Shown here piece by piece: positions 1-8,971 of a DNA stretch of 64,000 bases. Origin of the DNA: BJGO01 sp039810885 (GTDB taxonomy: Bacteria > Bacteroidota > Bacteroidia > Chitinophagales > UBA10324); NCBI GenBank assembly GCA_039810885.1, contig JBDHXV010000002.1, forward strand, positions 1 to 64,000, in the 5' to 3' direction. Position 1 is the stretch's first letter; each line of letters begins with the position of its first letter. A program made the position numbers and the translations under genes. The notes under the pieces were generated by a model, which did not search any database, had not been told where the DNA came from, and saw nothing but the letters and a program-made list of their open reading frames with translations.

Positions 1-586
1 TTTTGGCTGCAAAAAAGATATCTATAGCATAGTCTGTGGTTCCGCCACCGCCGGGTGTCTTGTAACTAATCAATCCGGGATAACGAACGCTGCGCACATC
101 CAATCCTTTCTTTTGAAAATAATAATCACACCAACGTTCTCCCGCTTGCTTGCTAATACCATATACGGTGTTCGGTTCCATTATGGTGTATTGTGCTGTA
201 TTGGTTCGGGGTGTGCTTGGGCCAAATACAGCGATAGTAGAAGGCCAAAATAGTTTTGCGATATTATCTTCCAAGCATACATTTAAAACATTAAGAAGCC
301 CCTTCATATTAATGCGCCAAGCCATTTCCGGGTTCTTTTCACCCGTAGCTGATAAAATAGCGGCCAAATGATATATGTGCGTTACGTTATACTTTTTTAC
401 AGTTTCGTGTATCCCGTTTTTGTTGAGTACATCAAGCCGTTCAAAGGGACCACTCTGCCGCAATTCGTACGATGGATCTTTTAAATCTGTAGCAATGACG
501 TTATATCGCTTACGTAGTTCTAAGGTAAGTTCCGAACCGATTTGTCCGCAGGCTCCAATCACTAAAATAGTATCACTGTTTGGCAT
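1..586 (-). CDS. tdh: L-threonine 3-dehydrogenase, SDR type (3' end cut by window edge)
   Basis: The frame is open from an ATG at 586 to the window edge, giving 195 residues of the N-terminal part. The Rossmann motif GACGQIGSEL lies at residues 11-20 and the SDR catalytic pair is Y142 and K146 in VYGISK. The stretch YPGLISYKTPGGGGTTDYA near residues 164-182 is the signature of the short-chain threonine dehydrogenases of Bacteroidota rather than of UDP-sugar epimerases. The family oxidises L-threonine to 2-amino-3-oxobutyrate with NAD+ in the cytoplasm, feeding glycine and acetyl-CoA formation. The C-terminus, normally a further 120 or so residues, is outside the window. The partner kbl (2-amino-3-ketobutyrate CoA ligase) is not visible here. 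Confidence 0.88.
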   Translation of the reverse strand, partial: MPNSDTILVIGACGQIGSELTLELRKRYNVIATDLKDPSYELRQSGPFERLDVLNKNGIHETVKKYNVTHIYHLAAILSATGEKNPEMAWRINMKGLLNVLNVCLEDNIAKLFWPSTIAVFGPSTPRTNTAQYTIMEPNTVYGISKQAGERWCDYYFQKKGLDVRSVRYPGLISYKTPGGGGTTDYAIDIFFAAK

Positions 587-772
587 GTGATGGTTGAATT
601 AGGGGTTGAAAGATAAGTGAATAGCCAATTCATAGCCGCTTTCACAGCATAATTATTTATGAAAAGGTTCTTTTTTCTTTTAAATAATAAATTCTCTATA
701 TCAGTGTTTCTCGCCGGCTTGCAGTATTTATTCATATCTCAGGCTGGCCACGATTTATGAAACTATAATTTT

Positions 773-1183
773 TTATAAATCAAAGTCGCCTGCGGCTTCC
801 GGCTGATAAATAATCTCATCAATTCTGATTTTGGTAAGGCCTGCCGGAACAATCCACTCTATTTCATCTTTTACCTGATATCCGATTAACGCCGTGGCAA
901 TAGGTGAAAAAATTGAAATCTTGTTTTCTTTGATATTCGCCTGATTCGGATATACAATCTGAAATTGTATTTGTTTATTGTTATTCAAGAAACTTAATTT
1001 CACGATTGAATTCATCGAAACCACGTTGGAGGGCATAGATTGGGGTTCTACAATCTTTGCAGAATTTAATTCTGTCATTAATCTTTCAGCTTCTACACTA
1101 TTGATTGATTTGAATTGCTTGGCATCGCTAATGCACTTTTTAATGCGTGCGTAATCCAAGCTATTAATAATTAACTTGCTCAT
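773..1183 (-). CDS. GreA/GreB-family (Rnk-like) protein
   Basis: This 136-residue protein has the C-terminal GreA/GreB FKBP-like domain, seen as VSMNSIVKLSF, then IFSPIATALIGYQVKDEIEW and a final IDEIIYQPEAAGDFDL. The N-terminal part (about residues 1-45) is a short helical segment and lacks the long coiled coil with acidic tip found in full GreA (about 158 residues). It is therefore closer to Rnk, the regulator of nucleoside diphosphate kinase that binds RNA polymerase without cleavage activity. A role at the RNA polymerase secondary channel is inferred from the family. It stands alone between tdh and an FMN reductase on the same strand, with gaps too large to force an operon. Confidence 0.75.
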   Translation of the reverse strand: MSKLIINSLDYARIKKCISDAKQFKSINSVEAERLMTELNSAKIVEPQSMPSNVVSMNSIVKLSFLNNNKQIQFQIVYPNQANIKENKISIFSPIATALIGYQVKDEIEWIVPAGLTKIRIDEIIYQPEAAGDFDL

Positions 1184-1272
1184 TATCTGAATAATATTTT
1201 TAAATTATTTAAGTTAAATAAAGGTACGAAATGGAATGGAAAATACTGCTTTGTTAGGGCAAAGCAACGGAA

Positions 1273-1836
1273 TCAACTTCTCATCCCTTTCAAGGCTTCG
1301 CTCCATTTTTCCAAATGGACTAATAGATTTTGTGCTGATTTTAATATCAATTCATCCGGCTGAAAAACACCTTGTTCATTAATAAACTTGTTGTGAAAAG
1401 GAATATTAACTTGCTCGGGCAATGGCATCATATTTAAGGCGGTAATTACTTGCTTCAACATCTGCGAAGAACGTAACCCTGCAGAAATCCCTCCATAGCT
1501 TACAAAACCTACCGGCTTATATTTCCATTCATTAAAAAGGTAATCGAGTGCATTTTTTATTGGTGCCGGATAGCCATAATTATATTCTCCAAGAACGATA
1601 ATGTAAGCATCAGCTTCGCTGATCTTCTTACTCCACCTTCTAGTGTGCTCATGTTTATAATCTTGAAAGAGCGGATGCCTGGGTTCATCCATTAATGGCA
1701 GTTTGATTTCCGCCAGATCTAAGAGTTCAACTGTGTATCTCGAAGAATTTTCTACGAGTTCCGTCATCCATTTTGCAATAGCTATACCGGTTCTTCCTTC
1801 TCGTGTTGTAGATGTAATGATTTTTAAATTAGTCAT
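1273..1836 (-). CDS. NADPH-dependent FMN reductase-like flavoprotein
   Basis: This 187-residue flavodoxin-like protein starts with a beta strand and phosphate loop (IITSTTREGRTG, residues 6-17). It contains GEYNYGYPAPIKNALDYL around residues 84-101, matching the family motif P-E-Y-N-x(3)-P-x(2)-L-K-N-A-L-D. GGISAG lies further on as the third FMN contact. Members reduce FMN, quinones, azo dyes or chromate with NAD(P)H; the physiological substrate cannot be read from the sequence. The length is normal and there is no signal peptide, so it should be cytosolic. Confidence 0.82.
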   Translation of the reverse strand: MTNLKIITSTTREGRTGIAIAKWMTELVENSSRYTVELLDLAEIKLPLMDEPRHPLFQDYKHEHTRRWSKKISEADAYIIVLGEYNYGYPAPIKNALDYLFNEWKYKPVGFVSYGGISAGLRSSQMLKQVITALNMMPLPEQVNIPFHNKFINEQGVFQPDELILKSAQNLLVHLEKWSEALKGMRS

Positions 1837-1983
1837 TGCTGTATGTAAGTTTCAATTAGGTAACTCAACTGCTAAGAAATATTTTAAATGCTCTGTATCT
1901 GTTATCAGGGTATTGCTTATTAAACCAATAAGCAAGGTTATGGCAAATTCGTCCTTGGTTATTTTAGCCGGATAATGATCGGG

Positions 1984-2289
1984 TTATCTCTTTTCTAATT
2001 GGCGACGAAGCTTTTCTTCGACATTTGAAATAAGTGTAGAGAAATCATCTCCATACTCTGAAGCATACGGATCATTACCCGGAACACCGAGGCGTATTCC
2101 AACATGCTTCTGATCAGTTGATTTTTCTTTTTTATCTTCAAGATAAACATCAGCCCATTCAATTTTATTAAAATACCTGCTCAAACGAGAAATAGCTTTA
2201 CGGATAGCTTCTTTCATCTCATCACTTACCGTGATATCTACGGCCTGTACATTGATTTTAATTCCGATTAAATTTTCTGAATAATTCAT
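1984..2289 (-). CDS. hpf: ribosome hibernation promoting factor / RaiA family
   Basis: This 101-residue protein is of the short HPF/YfiA type. It shows the beta-alpha-beta start KINVQAVDITVSDEMKEAI, a central segment ADVYLEDKKEKS and a basic end KLRRQLEKR. Members bind the 30S decoding centre and inactivate ribosomes or promote dimers in stationary phase. The C-terminal dimerisation domain of long HPF is absent. The 203-bp divergent gap to the DAHP synthase gene probably holds promoters for both. Confidence 0.82.
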   Translation of the reverse strand: MNYSENLIGIKINVQAVDITVSDEMKEAIRKAISRLSRYFNKIEWADVYLEDKKEKSTDQKHVGIRLGVPGNDPYASEYGDDFSTLISNVEEKLRRQLEKR

Positions 2290-2477
2290 GATTTAACTTT
2301 AAATATTCTATTTGAAATTATTAATAATTAATTAAATAAAAATGTTGATTAACGGTTCTATAAAATCTCTCTCTTTGAAATGCTTTTAATTAAACACTCA
2401 ATTATTAAGCAAAGATAGCAAATCAGGATTTTATTAGTGAGCCATACGAGTTATATGATATCATTCTTCAAGTGCAC

Positions 2478-2485
2478 TACCTTTG
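2478..2485 (+). promoter_or_regulatory. -7 box of Bacteroidota type before DAHP synthase
   Basis: TACCTTTG matches TAnnTTTG exactly. It ends only seven bases before the ATG at 2493, so initiation about seven bases downstream would give a leaderless or nearly leaderless transcript. I see no clear -33 TTTG at the expected spacing, so this call is tentative. Confidence 0.4.
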
Positions 2486-2492
2486 TACTTGA

Positions 2493-3575
2493 ATGAATAC
2501 AACAGTTACCAGTTTAAATCCGATATTAATTGCAGGACCTTGCGCGGCAGAATCTAAAGAACAGGTTTTAAGCATCGCTGAACAATTGCAAGACTTACCT
2601 GTCACCTATTTTCGTAGTGGTATTTGGAAGCCTCGCAGTCGTCCGGGTACATTTGAAGGGATAGGCAGTGTAGCCTTAGCGTGGCTGAATGAAGTAAAAG
2701 AAATGTATGGTCTGGAGCCTTGTGTAGAAGTAGCCAACACCTATCACGTTGAGGATGTTCTTGAATACGGCATACAAACGGTATGGATAGGTGCACGCAC
2801 AACTGTTAACCCATTTTTAGTTCACGAGATAGCTGAAGCATTGCGTGGAAGCCATGTTCAGATAATGATAAAAAACCCTGTGAATCCGGATTTAGAACTG
2901 TGGATTGGTGCAATTGAGCGTATGACTCAGGCAGGCCTCACTGTGATTGCAGCTATACATCGTGGATTTTCGCAGTATGGTACACACCGCTATCGAAATG
3001 ATCCGGCATGGGAGATTCCTTTGGAGCTAAAACGTCGTATGCCTAACCTGACTTTACTCTGTGACCCAAGCCATATTAGCGGTAATAGATCTTTGCTACT
3101 CGAGGTATCTCAAAATGCTGCGGATTTGGGATATAATGGGCTCATGGTAGAAACTCACCATCAGCCAGATGCCGCCCTTAGTGATCGTCCACAACAAATT
3201 ACCCCTCGTGCATTTAGTGAGTTGATTGCAAATATTATCTGGCGAAATGCAACCGTGTCAGATCCAATCATGAAACACTCGCTGGAACAGCTACGTGCAC
3301 TAACCGATAGTATGGATCACCGCTTGCTCCAACTTATAGCCGAGCGTATGAAGTTGGCTGAAAAAATTGGTAAGGTTAAAAAAGAACAAGACATTCAAAT
3401 CTATCAGCCCGAACGATGGAATGAGATTTTGGAGAATGTGAAGCAGTGGTCTAATGAATTAAATCTGTCGAGTGATTTAATGTCTAAACTTTTTGAATTT
3501 ATACAGCAAGAAAGTATTCGCAAACAAAGTATGGTGATGTACGGTAAGATTTTGGATGAAACAACTAAGCAATAA
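2493..3575 (+). CDS. bifunctional 3-deoxy-7-phosphoheptulonate synthase / chorismate mutase
   Basis: This 360-residue protein has an N-terminal DAHP synthase domain (about residues 8-245). Visible motifs are IAGPCAAES, a conserved FRSGIWKPRSRPGTFEG loop, IMIKNPVN, IHRGFSQYG and LLCDPSHISGNR. A C-terminal AroQ-type chorismate mutase domain (about 262-350) contains the helical segment LRALTDSMDHRLLQLIAERM and KIGKVKKEQ. The protein makes DAHP from phosphoenolpyruvate and erythrose 4-phosphate and converts chorismate to prephenate. In such fusions the mutase domain commonly mediates feedback by prephenate or chorismate. Here the mutase is C-terminal, as in many Bacteroidota. No other aromatic pathway gene is adjacent. 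Confidence 0.92.
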   Translation: MNTTVTSLNPILIAGPCAAESKEQVLSIAEQLQDLPVTYFRSGIWKPRSRPGTFEGIGSVALAWLNEVKEMYGLEPCVEVANTYHVEDVLEYGIQTVWIGARTTVNPFLVHEIAEALRGSHVQIMIKNPVNPDLELWIGAIERMTQAGLTVIAAIHRGFSQYGTHRYRNDPAWEIPLELKRRMPNLTLLCDPSHISGNRSLLLEVSQNAADLGYNGLMVETHHQPDAALSDRPQQITPRAFSELIANIIWRNATVSDPIMKHSLEQLRALTDSMDHRLLQLIAERMKLAEKIGKVKKEQDIQIYQPERWNEILENVKQWSNELNLSSDLMSKLFEFIQQESIRKQSMVMYGKILDETTKQ

Positions 3576-3655
3576 CATCCGATGAGCAACTTAACTTTAA
3601 TAAGAAACTGCTAAACCATGATTCAGTTGATAATGAATAACGTTACTTTTAGGGT

Positions 3656-4495
3656 ATGAAAAACATACTTTTTCCGACCGATTTTTCAGATTGTGCAGCT
3701 AATGCATTAGAACACGCCTGCCGGATAGCGCTTCATTTTAGATCATCGATCACCTTATTACACGTGTATCCTATACCGATAGCTGCATCTGATGTTCCGA
3801 CAGAACTCATTATTGCTTCACAGTTTAAGGAGGATGCAGAAAAAGGAATGGCTGCGATAAAAGCCCATGCTGTTCAAGCCTATCCTACCCTGTCCTTTCA
3901 AACAATTATAACTGCCGGCGATGCGTCATCGGAGATAAGCTATTACTTAAAAGAAAATCCATGTGATATTGTCATTATGGGAACCAGCGGTGCCAGCGGC
4001 CTAAAGCGTTTGGCTGTGGGGAGTACTGCTACACACGTTATTCAGCACGCTCACATTCCTGTAATGGTTATTCCATCACACCGTCATTATCAGGAAATAA
4101 AACATATCGTCATTTCATCTTCATTTAACCTGAACGAAGTGGAATACATTAAAAATGTTTATGAATGGTACAAAGCATTTAACTGTAAACTTTCTTTGCT
4201 TCGTATTGATGATGTAACCACGTTTCAGGATGATGTTACAGCAGAACAAGTTGAAGCTTTTATGCTAAAAGTTAAGCAAGCACTCAATGGTGTAGAGCCT
4301 AGCGTGGTCGTAGTCAGCGGTACCGATGTGCCTCATTCTATTATTGACTTTGTACGCCACAGCCAAGTGGATTTATTAGTTACTGTGCATCAACATAGAA
4401 GTTTTATAGCTCAGCTAATTTTCCCAAGCATCAGCAAGGATATCGCTTTTCATCCGCCTGCGCCTTTGTTGATTTTTAATCGCTACAAGAAATAG
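3656..4495 (+). CDS. universal stress protein with two Usp domains
   Basis: The 279 residues are two tandem UspA domains, about 1-141 and 148-279. The first starts MKNILFPTDFSDCAANALEHA and carries the ATP-binding motif G-x2-G-x9-G-S as GTSGASGLKRLAVGS. The second keeps the fold but lacks this motif, having VTVHQHRSFIAQLIF in its place, so only the first half is likely to bind nucleotide. Such asymmetric tandem proteins are common in Bacteroidota. It is a single gene, 80 bases after the DAHP synthase gene. Its cellular partner is unknown. Confidence 0.88.
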   Translation: MKNILFPTDFSDCAANALEHACRIALHFRSSITLLHVYPIPIAASDVPTELIIASQFKEDAEKGMAAIKAHAVQAYPTLSFQTIITAGDASSEISYYLKENPCDIVIMGTSGASGLKRLAVGSTATHVIQHAHIPVMVIPSHRHYQEIKHIVISSSFNLNEVEYIKNVYEWYKAFNCKLSLLRIDDVTTFQDDVTAEQVEAFMLKVKQALNGVEPSVVVVSGTDVPHSIIDFVRHSQVDLLVTVHQHRSFIAQLIFPSISKDIAFHPPAPLLIFNRYKK

Positions 4496-4576
4496 GTGTT
4501 CTTTTATGAGCCCAAAAGAGGATTAATTCAACTCTAAAGCAGCAATGTATCGGTATTTCATAAAAAAGAATCATTA

Positions 4577-4607
4577 TTTTGAAATAAGTTGATTTCTCGT
4601 ATCTTCG
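4577..4607 (+). promoter_or_regulatory. promoter of rpsP
   Basis: TTTTG at 4577-4581 and TATCTTCG at 4600-4607 are 18 bases apart. This fits the Bacteroidota pattern of a -33 TTTG and a -7 TAnnTTTG, with one mismatch (C for T) in the -7 box. The ATG of rpsP is 21 bases downstream. Confidence 0.55.
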
Positions 4608-4628
4608 CGCCTCAAATTTTTTAACACA

Positions 4629-5039
4629 ATGCCAGTAAAAATCAGATTGCAGCGAATGGGAAGAAAGAAAGCTCCTTTCTACCATATCGTAATCGCCGAT
4701 TCTCGTTCTCCGAGAGATGGCCGTTTTATTGAAAAAGTCGGCACATACAACCCAACCACCATTCCAGCCAGTATCGAGATTAACAACGATGCTGCACTAT
4801 CGTGGTTAGAAAAAGGTGCTCAGCCAACCGATACGGTTCGCAAGATTCTTTCATTTAAAGGCATTCTCTTCCACAAGCACTTGCTTCGCGGCGTAAAGAA
4901 AAATGTTCTAACTCAGGAACAAGCCAATGCCAAGTGGGCACAATGGCAGGATGAACACACCCGTAAGGTTGCATCAGTTCGCGAAAAAGGTATAGCCGGT
5001 TTGAAGAAAAAGAAAAATAAAAAGGCTACCGCCAAGTAA
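4629..5039 (+). CDS. rpsP: 30S ribosomal protein S16
   Basis: The first 80 or so residues are classic S16: MPVKIRLQRMGRKKAPFYHI, then DSRSPRDGRFIEKVGTYNP and GAQPTDTVRKIL. At 136 residues it is longer than the bacterial core of about 80. The extra C-terminus is a helical tail ending in lysine-rich KKKKNKKATAK, a type of extension I associate with Bacteroidota. S16 binds 16S rRNA early in 30S assembly. It is followed by its own terminator and then rimM. The usual trmD-rplS neighbours are missing. Confidence 0.97.
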   Translation: MPVKIRLQRMGRKKAPFYHIVIADSRSPRDGRFIEKVGTYNPTTIPASIEINNDAALSWLEKGAQPTDTVRKILSFKGILFHKHLLRGVKKNVLTQEQANAKWAQWQDEHTRKVASVREKGIAGLKKKKNKKATAK

Positions 5040-5060
5040 TGCTCCTGAAACGTATTTCTC

Positions 5061-5095
5061 AAAGCCCTTCGAAACCACGGAGGGCTTTTTTATTT
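5061..5095 (+). terminator. intrinsic terminator after rpsP
   Basis: AAAGCCCTTCG (5061-5071) pairs with CGGAGGGCTTT (5078-5088) over 11 bp including one G-U, around loop AAACCA. A run of T follows. It should reduce read-through from rpsP into rimM, whose ATG is at 5121. Confidence 0.88.
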
Positions 5096-5120
5096 TTACA
5101 ATCAATGTAAGTAACCTTAA

Positions 5121-5639
5121 ATGGAACTGATTTCAATAGGAAAAATAATTAAAGCCCAAGGGCTGAAGGGAGAACTAAAAGTGTTTTTTGAAGAGAAACA
5201 ATTAGCACGGCTGAAGTCTATCAACACTCTATTTGTAAAACAAAAAAACGGTACTATCCCCTTTTCTGTTCGCAGCTTACGCAAAGCCAAGGATCATTCC
5301 TATTATTTAATGTTCGAAGAAATCAACTCACGCACAGATGCAGAACTCCTCATTGGCCACGTTATGCTTGCCGACAATACAATGTTTCGAAAAAAGGAAG
5401 TTGCCGAGGGTTATTCATTTACTGCCGGATATACAATGATAGACCTTCACGAAGGAGAGCTTGGGCGTATTGAAGATGTACTGCAATTACCCGCAAATGA
5501 TGTAGCACAGCTCTTTATTAAAGAGAAAGAAGTCTTGTTGCCGCTGAATGATCATATTGTAGTCGAGGTGAACAAACGAAAAAAACAACTCACGGTCAAC
5601 ATGCCTAAAGGCTTAGTCAAAATGTATCTTGAACTCTGA
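5121..5639 (+). CDS. rimM: ribosome maturation factor RimM
   Basis: This 172-residue protein has the two RimM domains. The N-terminal beta barrel begins ELISIGKIIKAQGLKGELKV, and the C-terminal PRC-barrel starts near residue 95 with YSFTAGYTMIDLHEGELGRIEDVLQLPANDVA and ends VNMPKGLVKMYLEL. RimM binds S19 and helps mature the head of the 30S subunit. Its TGA overlaps the pyrC ATG by one base (TGATG), so translation of the two genes is probably coupled. Confidence 0.93.
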   Translation: MELISIGKIIKAQGLKGELKVFFEEKQLARLKSINTLFVKQKNGTIPFSVRSLRKAKDHSYYLMFEEINSRTDAELLIGHVMLADNTMFRKKEVAEGYSFTAGYTMIDLHEGELGRIEDVLQLPANDVAQLFIKEKEVLLPLNDHIVVEVNKRKKQLTVNMPKGLVKMYLEL

Positions 5640-7000
5640 TGAAAACAATACTCATAAAGCAAGCACAGGTTATTAATGAAGGGCAGATAAGCACTCAGGA
5701 TGTATTGATCAAAGGTGGGCGTATTGAGAAAATAGCTTCATCCATATCCCTAAAATCATTGAGTCACGAAATTGATGCGAGTGGGCGCTATTTGATGCCT
5801 GGAATCATTGATGATCAGGTACATTTCAGAGAGCCCGGACTCACGCATAAAGCCACTATTTACAGCGAATCGAAAGCGGCTGTGGCAGGTGGTGTTACTT
5901 CATTTATGGAAATGCCCAATACACAACCTGCCACAACCACGCGTGAACTATTGGAAGATAAATTTGCTAGAGCATCAAAAACATCTTTAGCAAATTATTC
6001 CTTTTACCTGGGTACATCAAACACTAACCTTGATGAGGTACAACGTGTAGAGGTTAACAACGTTTGCGGCATAAAAATCTTTATGGGGTCTTCTACCGGT
6101 AATCTTGTAGTAGATGATAGCCACGCTCTTGAAAATATTTTTAAATATTCACCTATCCTTATTGCCACGCATTGTGAAACGGATGCAATAGTTAAAGGCA
6201 ATGCTGAGAAGTTTAAGCAAAAATATGGGCGTGCCATTCCGATGAAATACCATTCTGAAATTCGCGATGTTTTGAATTGTGTAACTTCTTCAAAGCTAGC
6301 CATTGAGCTAGCACATAAGCACAATACTCGATTGCACATTTTGCATATTAGTACTAAAGACGAGATTTCATTATTCCAAAATACACTCCCTTTAAAAGAT
6401 AAACAGATTACGGCTGAAGTATGTGTCCATCATTTATTCTTTAACAGTAACGATTATGATAAGCTTGGCGGTTTGATAAAATGCAATCCTGCAATTAAAT
6501 CTCCCGAGCATCAACATGCCTTGTTACAAGCTCTCATGGATGATAATCTTGATGTGATTGCTACAGACCATGCACCACATACTTGGGAAGAAAAACACAG
6601 TGTTACCTCAGATAACAAACCGGATTATTTTAATATTCCCTCAGGCTTACCTCTTGTTCAACATTCTTTACTGATGATGCTTTCATTTTTTAATAAGGGG
6701 CAAACCAGTTTGGAAAAAATCGTACAGAAGATGTGTCATAATGTAGCAGATTGCTTTCAAGTGGTCGATCGAGGATATATCCGCGAAGGCTATTATGCCG
6801 ATTTGGTTTTGTTTAATTTAAATATAGAGCAAGTGATTCAAAAGAATCAACTTTATTATCAATGCGGCTGGTCTCCTTTAGAAGGATATCTGTTTAAAGG
6901 AGGTATTGACACCGTGTTAGTTAACGGAAATCTTGTCTATCACGAAGGGAAGTTTGATGAATCCATTCAAGGCCTGCGTTTAAAATTTAAACGCAAATAA
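5639..7000 (+). CDS. pyrC: dihydroorotase (class I type)
   Basis: This 453-residue amidohydrolase has the full metal-binding set: VHFREPG (H62, R64), a lysine in CGIKIFMGSSTG, THCETD, LHILHISTKDE and VIATDHAPH. MEMPNTQP is also typical of dihydroorotase. The enzyme interconverts N-carbamoyl-L-aspartate and dihydroorotate in pyrimidine synthesis. The complete motif set argues against an inactive pseudo-dihydroorotase partner of PyrB. It is coupled to rimM rather than to other pyr genes, an unusual pairing. Confidence 0.93.
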   Translation: MKTILIKQAQVINEGQISTQDVLIKGGRIEKIASSISLKSLSHEIDASGRYLMPGIIDDQVHFREPGLTHKATIYSESKAAVAGGVTSFMEMPNTQPATTTRELLEDKFARASKTSLANYSFYLGTSNTNLDEVQRVEVNNVCGIKIFMGSSTGNLVVDDSHALENIFKYSPILIATHCETDAIVKGNAEKFKQKYGRAIPMKYHSEIRDVLNCVTSSKLAIELAHKHNTRLHILHISTKDEISLFQNTLPLKDKQITAEVCVHHLFFNSNDYDKLGGLIKCNPAIKSPEHQHALLQALMDDNLDVIATDHAPHTWEEKHSVTSDNKPDYFNIPSGLPLVQHSLLMMLSFFNKGQTSLEKIVQKMCHNVADCFQVVDRGYIREGYYADLVLFNLNIEQVIQKNQLYYQCGWSPLEGYLFKGGIDTVLVNGNLVYHEGKFDESIQGLRLKFKRK

Positions 7001-7016
7001 TTTATTCATCATTAAA

Positions 7017-7667
7017 TTAAAATACCAATCCTAACACTATTCCGCTGCGCAGAGGGAAGTTATGAAAGCTACTGATATAGCTTCCCGAAAAAGTTTTTAA
7101 TGGAAATGCTTCTGTAAAATCTTTTCGAGTAACGTTAGTATTATCAAAACGATACGTCTCTGTGACAACGCCATATTGAAGGCCACAAAAAACTTCTATG
7201 GATATAACATCGAACATATAATACTGCCCGCCTAAAGTAATTCCGACTCCATTATAAATTCGGCTGTAATTGTTAGAGTATAATTGATACTCATTATCGG
7301 TGAAACGTTCTTGTAATTGACGGTAACGATAATTTATGCTATAGTAAAACATAGGATCATCATCACTTTGACGATAGAAATAGTAGCGGAGGGCAGGCAA
7401 TGCAATGAAACCACTCTTTTCGCTTTTCACGTCATCTATTAATCCGCTTTGAGACATGGAAATAATTCCTCCTTCCAGTTGCACAGATATCTTTTCATTC
7501 AGCATACGTTCATACGCTAATTGATACTGCCCGAAGAACGGGTTTATAGGGTTGATTTTGATAGTGTTCTGTTTTGCATTGTCATTCTGTTTAGGCTGCC
7601 ACAACGTTTGAGCAGAGAGTGTGCTCACCAAGAACAAGGCTAATAATGTAAGAGGAAAAGGGTTCAT
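7017..7667 (-). CDS. predicted outer-membrane beta-barrel protein, function unknown
   Basis: This 216-residue protein has a Sec signal peptide (MNPFPLTLLALFLVSTLSAQ, cleavage after about residue 19). The body is rich in alternating aromatic strands such as QYQLAYERML, ISVQLEGGIIS, LRYYFYRQ and GVGITLGGQYYMFDVISIEVFCGLQYG, and it ends on VLGLVF with a terminal phenylalanine, as outer-membrane proteins do. DUF3575-like small barrels look similar, but I cannot assign a family. Its start overlaps the stop of the LolE-like permease gene by one base, so the two are co-transcribed. Confidence 0.6.
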   Translation of the reverse strand: MNPFPLTLLALFLVSTLSAQTLWQPKQNDNAKQNTIKINPINPFFGQYQLAYERMLNEKISVQLEGGIISMSQSGLIDDVKSEKSGFIALPALRYYFYRQSDDDPMFYYSINYRYRQLQERFTDNEYQLYSNNYSRIYNGVGITLGGQYYMFDVISIEVFCGLQYGVVTETYRFDNTNVTRKDFTEAFPLKTFSGSYISSFHNFPLRSGIVLGLVF

Positions 7668-8908
7668 TAGCTGAATCGTAAAACTTTTGAGGGTTGAATG
7701 TTAGAAATGATAAATGTAGGTATGAGTAAAGTTGCTATAGAAACAATAAACATACTAACGCTGATGAGTATAATGTAAAGCCAATCGAAATGAATAGGTG
7801 CATACGAAACAAAGTAGGTTTCCTCATCAAGTCTTATGAATTGAAGATATTTTTCAAGTAAGCAAATGCCAATACCTGCAGCATTACCTATAACGATTCC
7901 AAATGCTACGATATAAGTCGCTTGTATAACAAATAATTTTGTAATGAACTTTGTGCGCGCCCCGATTGCTTTCATAATTCCGATAAAGCGTGACCGCTCT
8001 AAAATAAGAATCAAAAGCATAGTGGAGAGATTGACGATTGCTACGATCGTCATAAGAATAATGATGATGGTTTCGTTGCCTTTTTGCAATTCTAACCAAT
8101 CGAAAAGGTTAGGATAGAGTTCGGATAAGGACTTAGCCGACAAATAGGAACTTAATATATTCTCATTAATATACTGTGCAGTTGATTTTATCTTCGAATC
8201 AGTAGTACCTTGTTTTAGTAATACTTCGTATCCCGTCTGCTTGCTTGTACTCCACTTGTTAACTTTTTGAATCAGGTTTAAGGAACAAAGAGCATATATC
8301 TTATCGAAATCACTTAATCCCGACTTGTATAATCCGCTGATAACGCAATTTCTAACTAACAGTTGTGTGCTCTCATTGATTTGCGATGCAAAATACACAG
8401 TGAGTTTGTCTCCGACTTTTAGTCCAAGACGCTTTGCCGTTATTTCCGACAGCACAATATAATTCACGTTTGTTGTGTCTTGTGCTGTACGATATGTTCC
8501 TTCGATAATGGAAAATGAAAACACCTCACTACTTTTTTCATCAACTCCTTTCAGCACAAGACTTTCTATTTCATTCTCTGTTTTTAGGATACAGGGCTTT
8601 AGTGCAAAACGCACTAAATTTTGAACTCCGGGTAGTGCCTTTATGGATTCTTCCAATTGTATATCGCGATCGATAGGCTCATCATCGTAGCCATTAAAGG
8701 TTTCAAAAGAGCGTATTTCAATGTGCCCCCAGAAGCCATAAATTTTATTTGCAATTTCGTAACGAAACCCTTTCACCATACTTGATGCTATAATCATAGT
8801 AGCTACACTCAAGATCGTTGCTATTAAAGAGATAATAACGATAAATCTTGAGAAGCCTTTTTGTTGATTAAAGACAATCCGATTCGTCAAGAAGAGAGCT
8901 AAATTCAT
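7667..8908 (-). CDS. FtsX-like ABC permease, LolC/LolE type
   Basis: The 413 residues follow the LolC/E layout. One N-terminal membrane helix (FSRFIVIISLIATILSVATMII, about residues 19-40) is followed by a periplasmic MacB-type domain to about residue 275. Three more helices follow in the FtsX domain (TIIIILMTIVAIVNLSTMLLILILE, VIQATYIVAFGIVIGN and LYIILISVSMFIVSIATLLI). LERSRFIGIMKAIGA is the coupling helix. Such permeases work with a LolD-type ATPase to release lipoproteins from the inner membrane. The ATPase gene is not adjacent, so Lol function rather than another FtsX-type role is inference. Confidence 0.8.
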   Translation of the reverse strand: MNLALFLTNRIVFNQQKGFSRFIVIISLIATILSVATMIIASSMVKGFRYEIANKIYGFWGHIEIRSFETFNGYDDEPIDRDIQLEESIKALPGVQNLVRFALKPCILKTENEIESLVLKGVDEKSSEVFSFSIIEGTYRTAQDTTNVNYIVLSEITAKRLGLKVGDKLTVYFASQINESTQLLVRNCVISGLYKSGLSDFDKIYALCSLNLIQKVNKWSTSKQTGYEVLLKQGTTDSKIKSTAQYINENILSSYLSAKSLSELYPNLFDWLELQKGNETIIIILMTIVAIVNLSTMLLILILERSRFIGIMKAIGARTKFITKLFVIQATYIVAFGIVIGNAAGIGICLLEKYLQFIRLDEETYFVSYAPIHFDWLYIILISVSMFIVSIATLLIPTFIISNIQPSKVLRFS

Positions 8909-8971
8909 CTGTGGATATCGAGAACAAGTTTACGGCATAAATATGGCACCAATCATACAAATTCGCATCTT

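Noticed and set aside
1703..1975. Plus-strand frame of 90 codons over the FMN reductase start
   Set aside because: Mostly antisense to the reductase gene; no domain.
6004..6339. Minus-strand frame of 111 codons inside pyrC
   Set aside because: Antisense to conserved dihydroorotase motifs.
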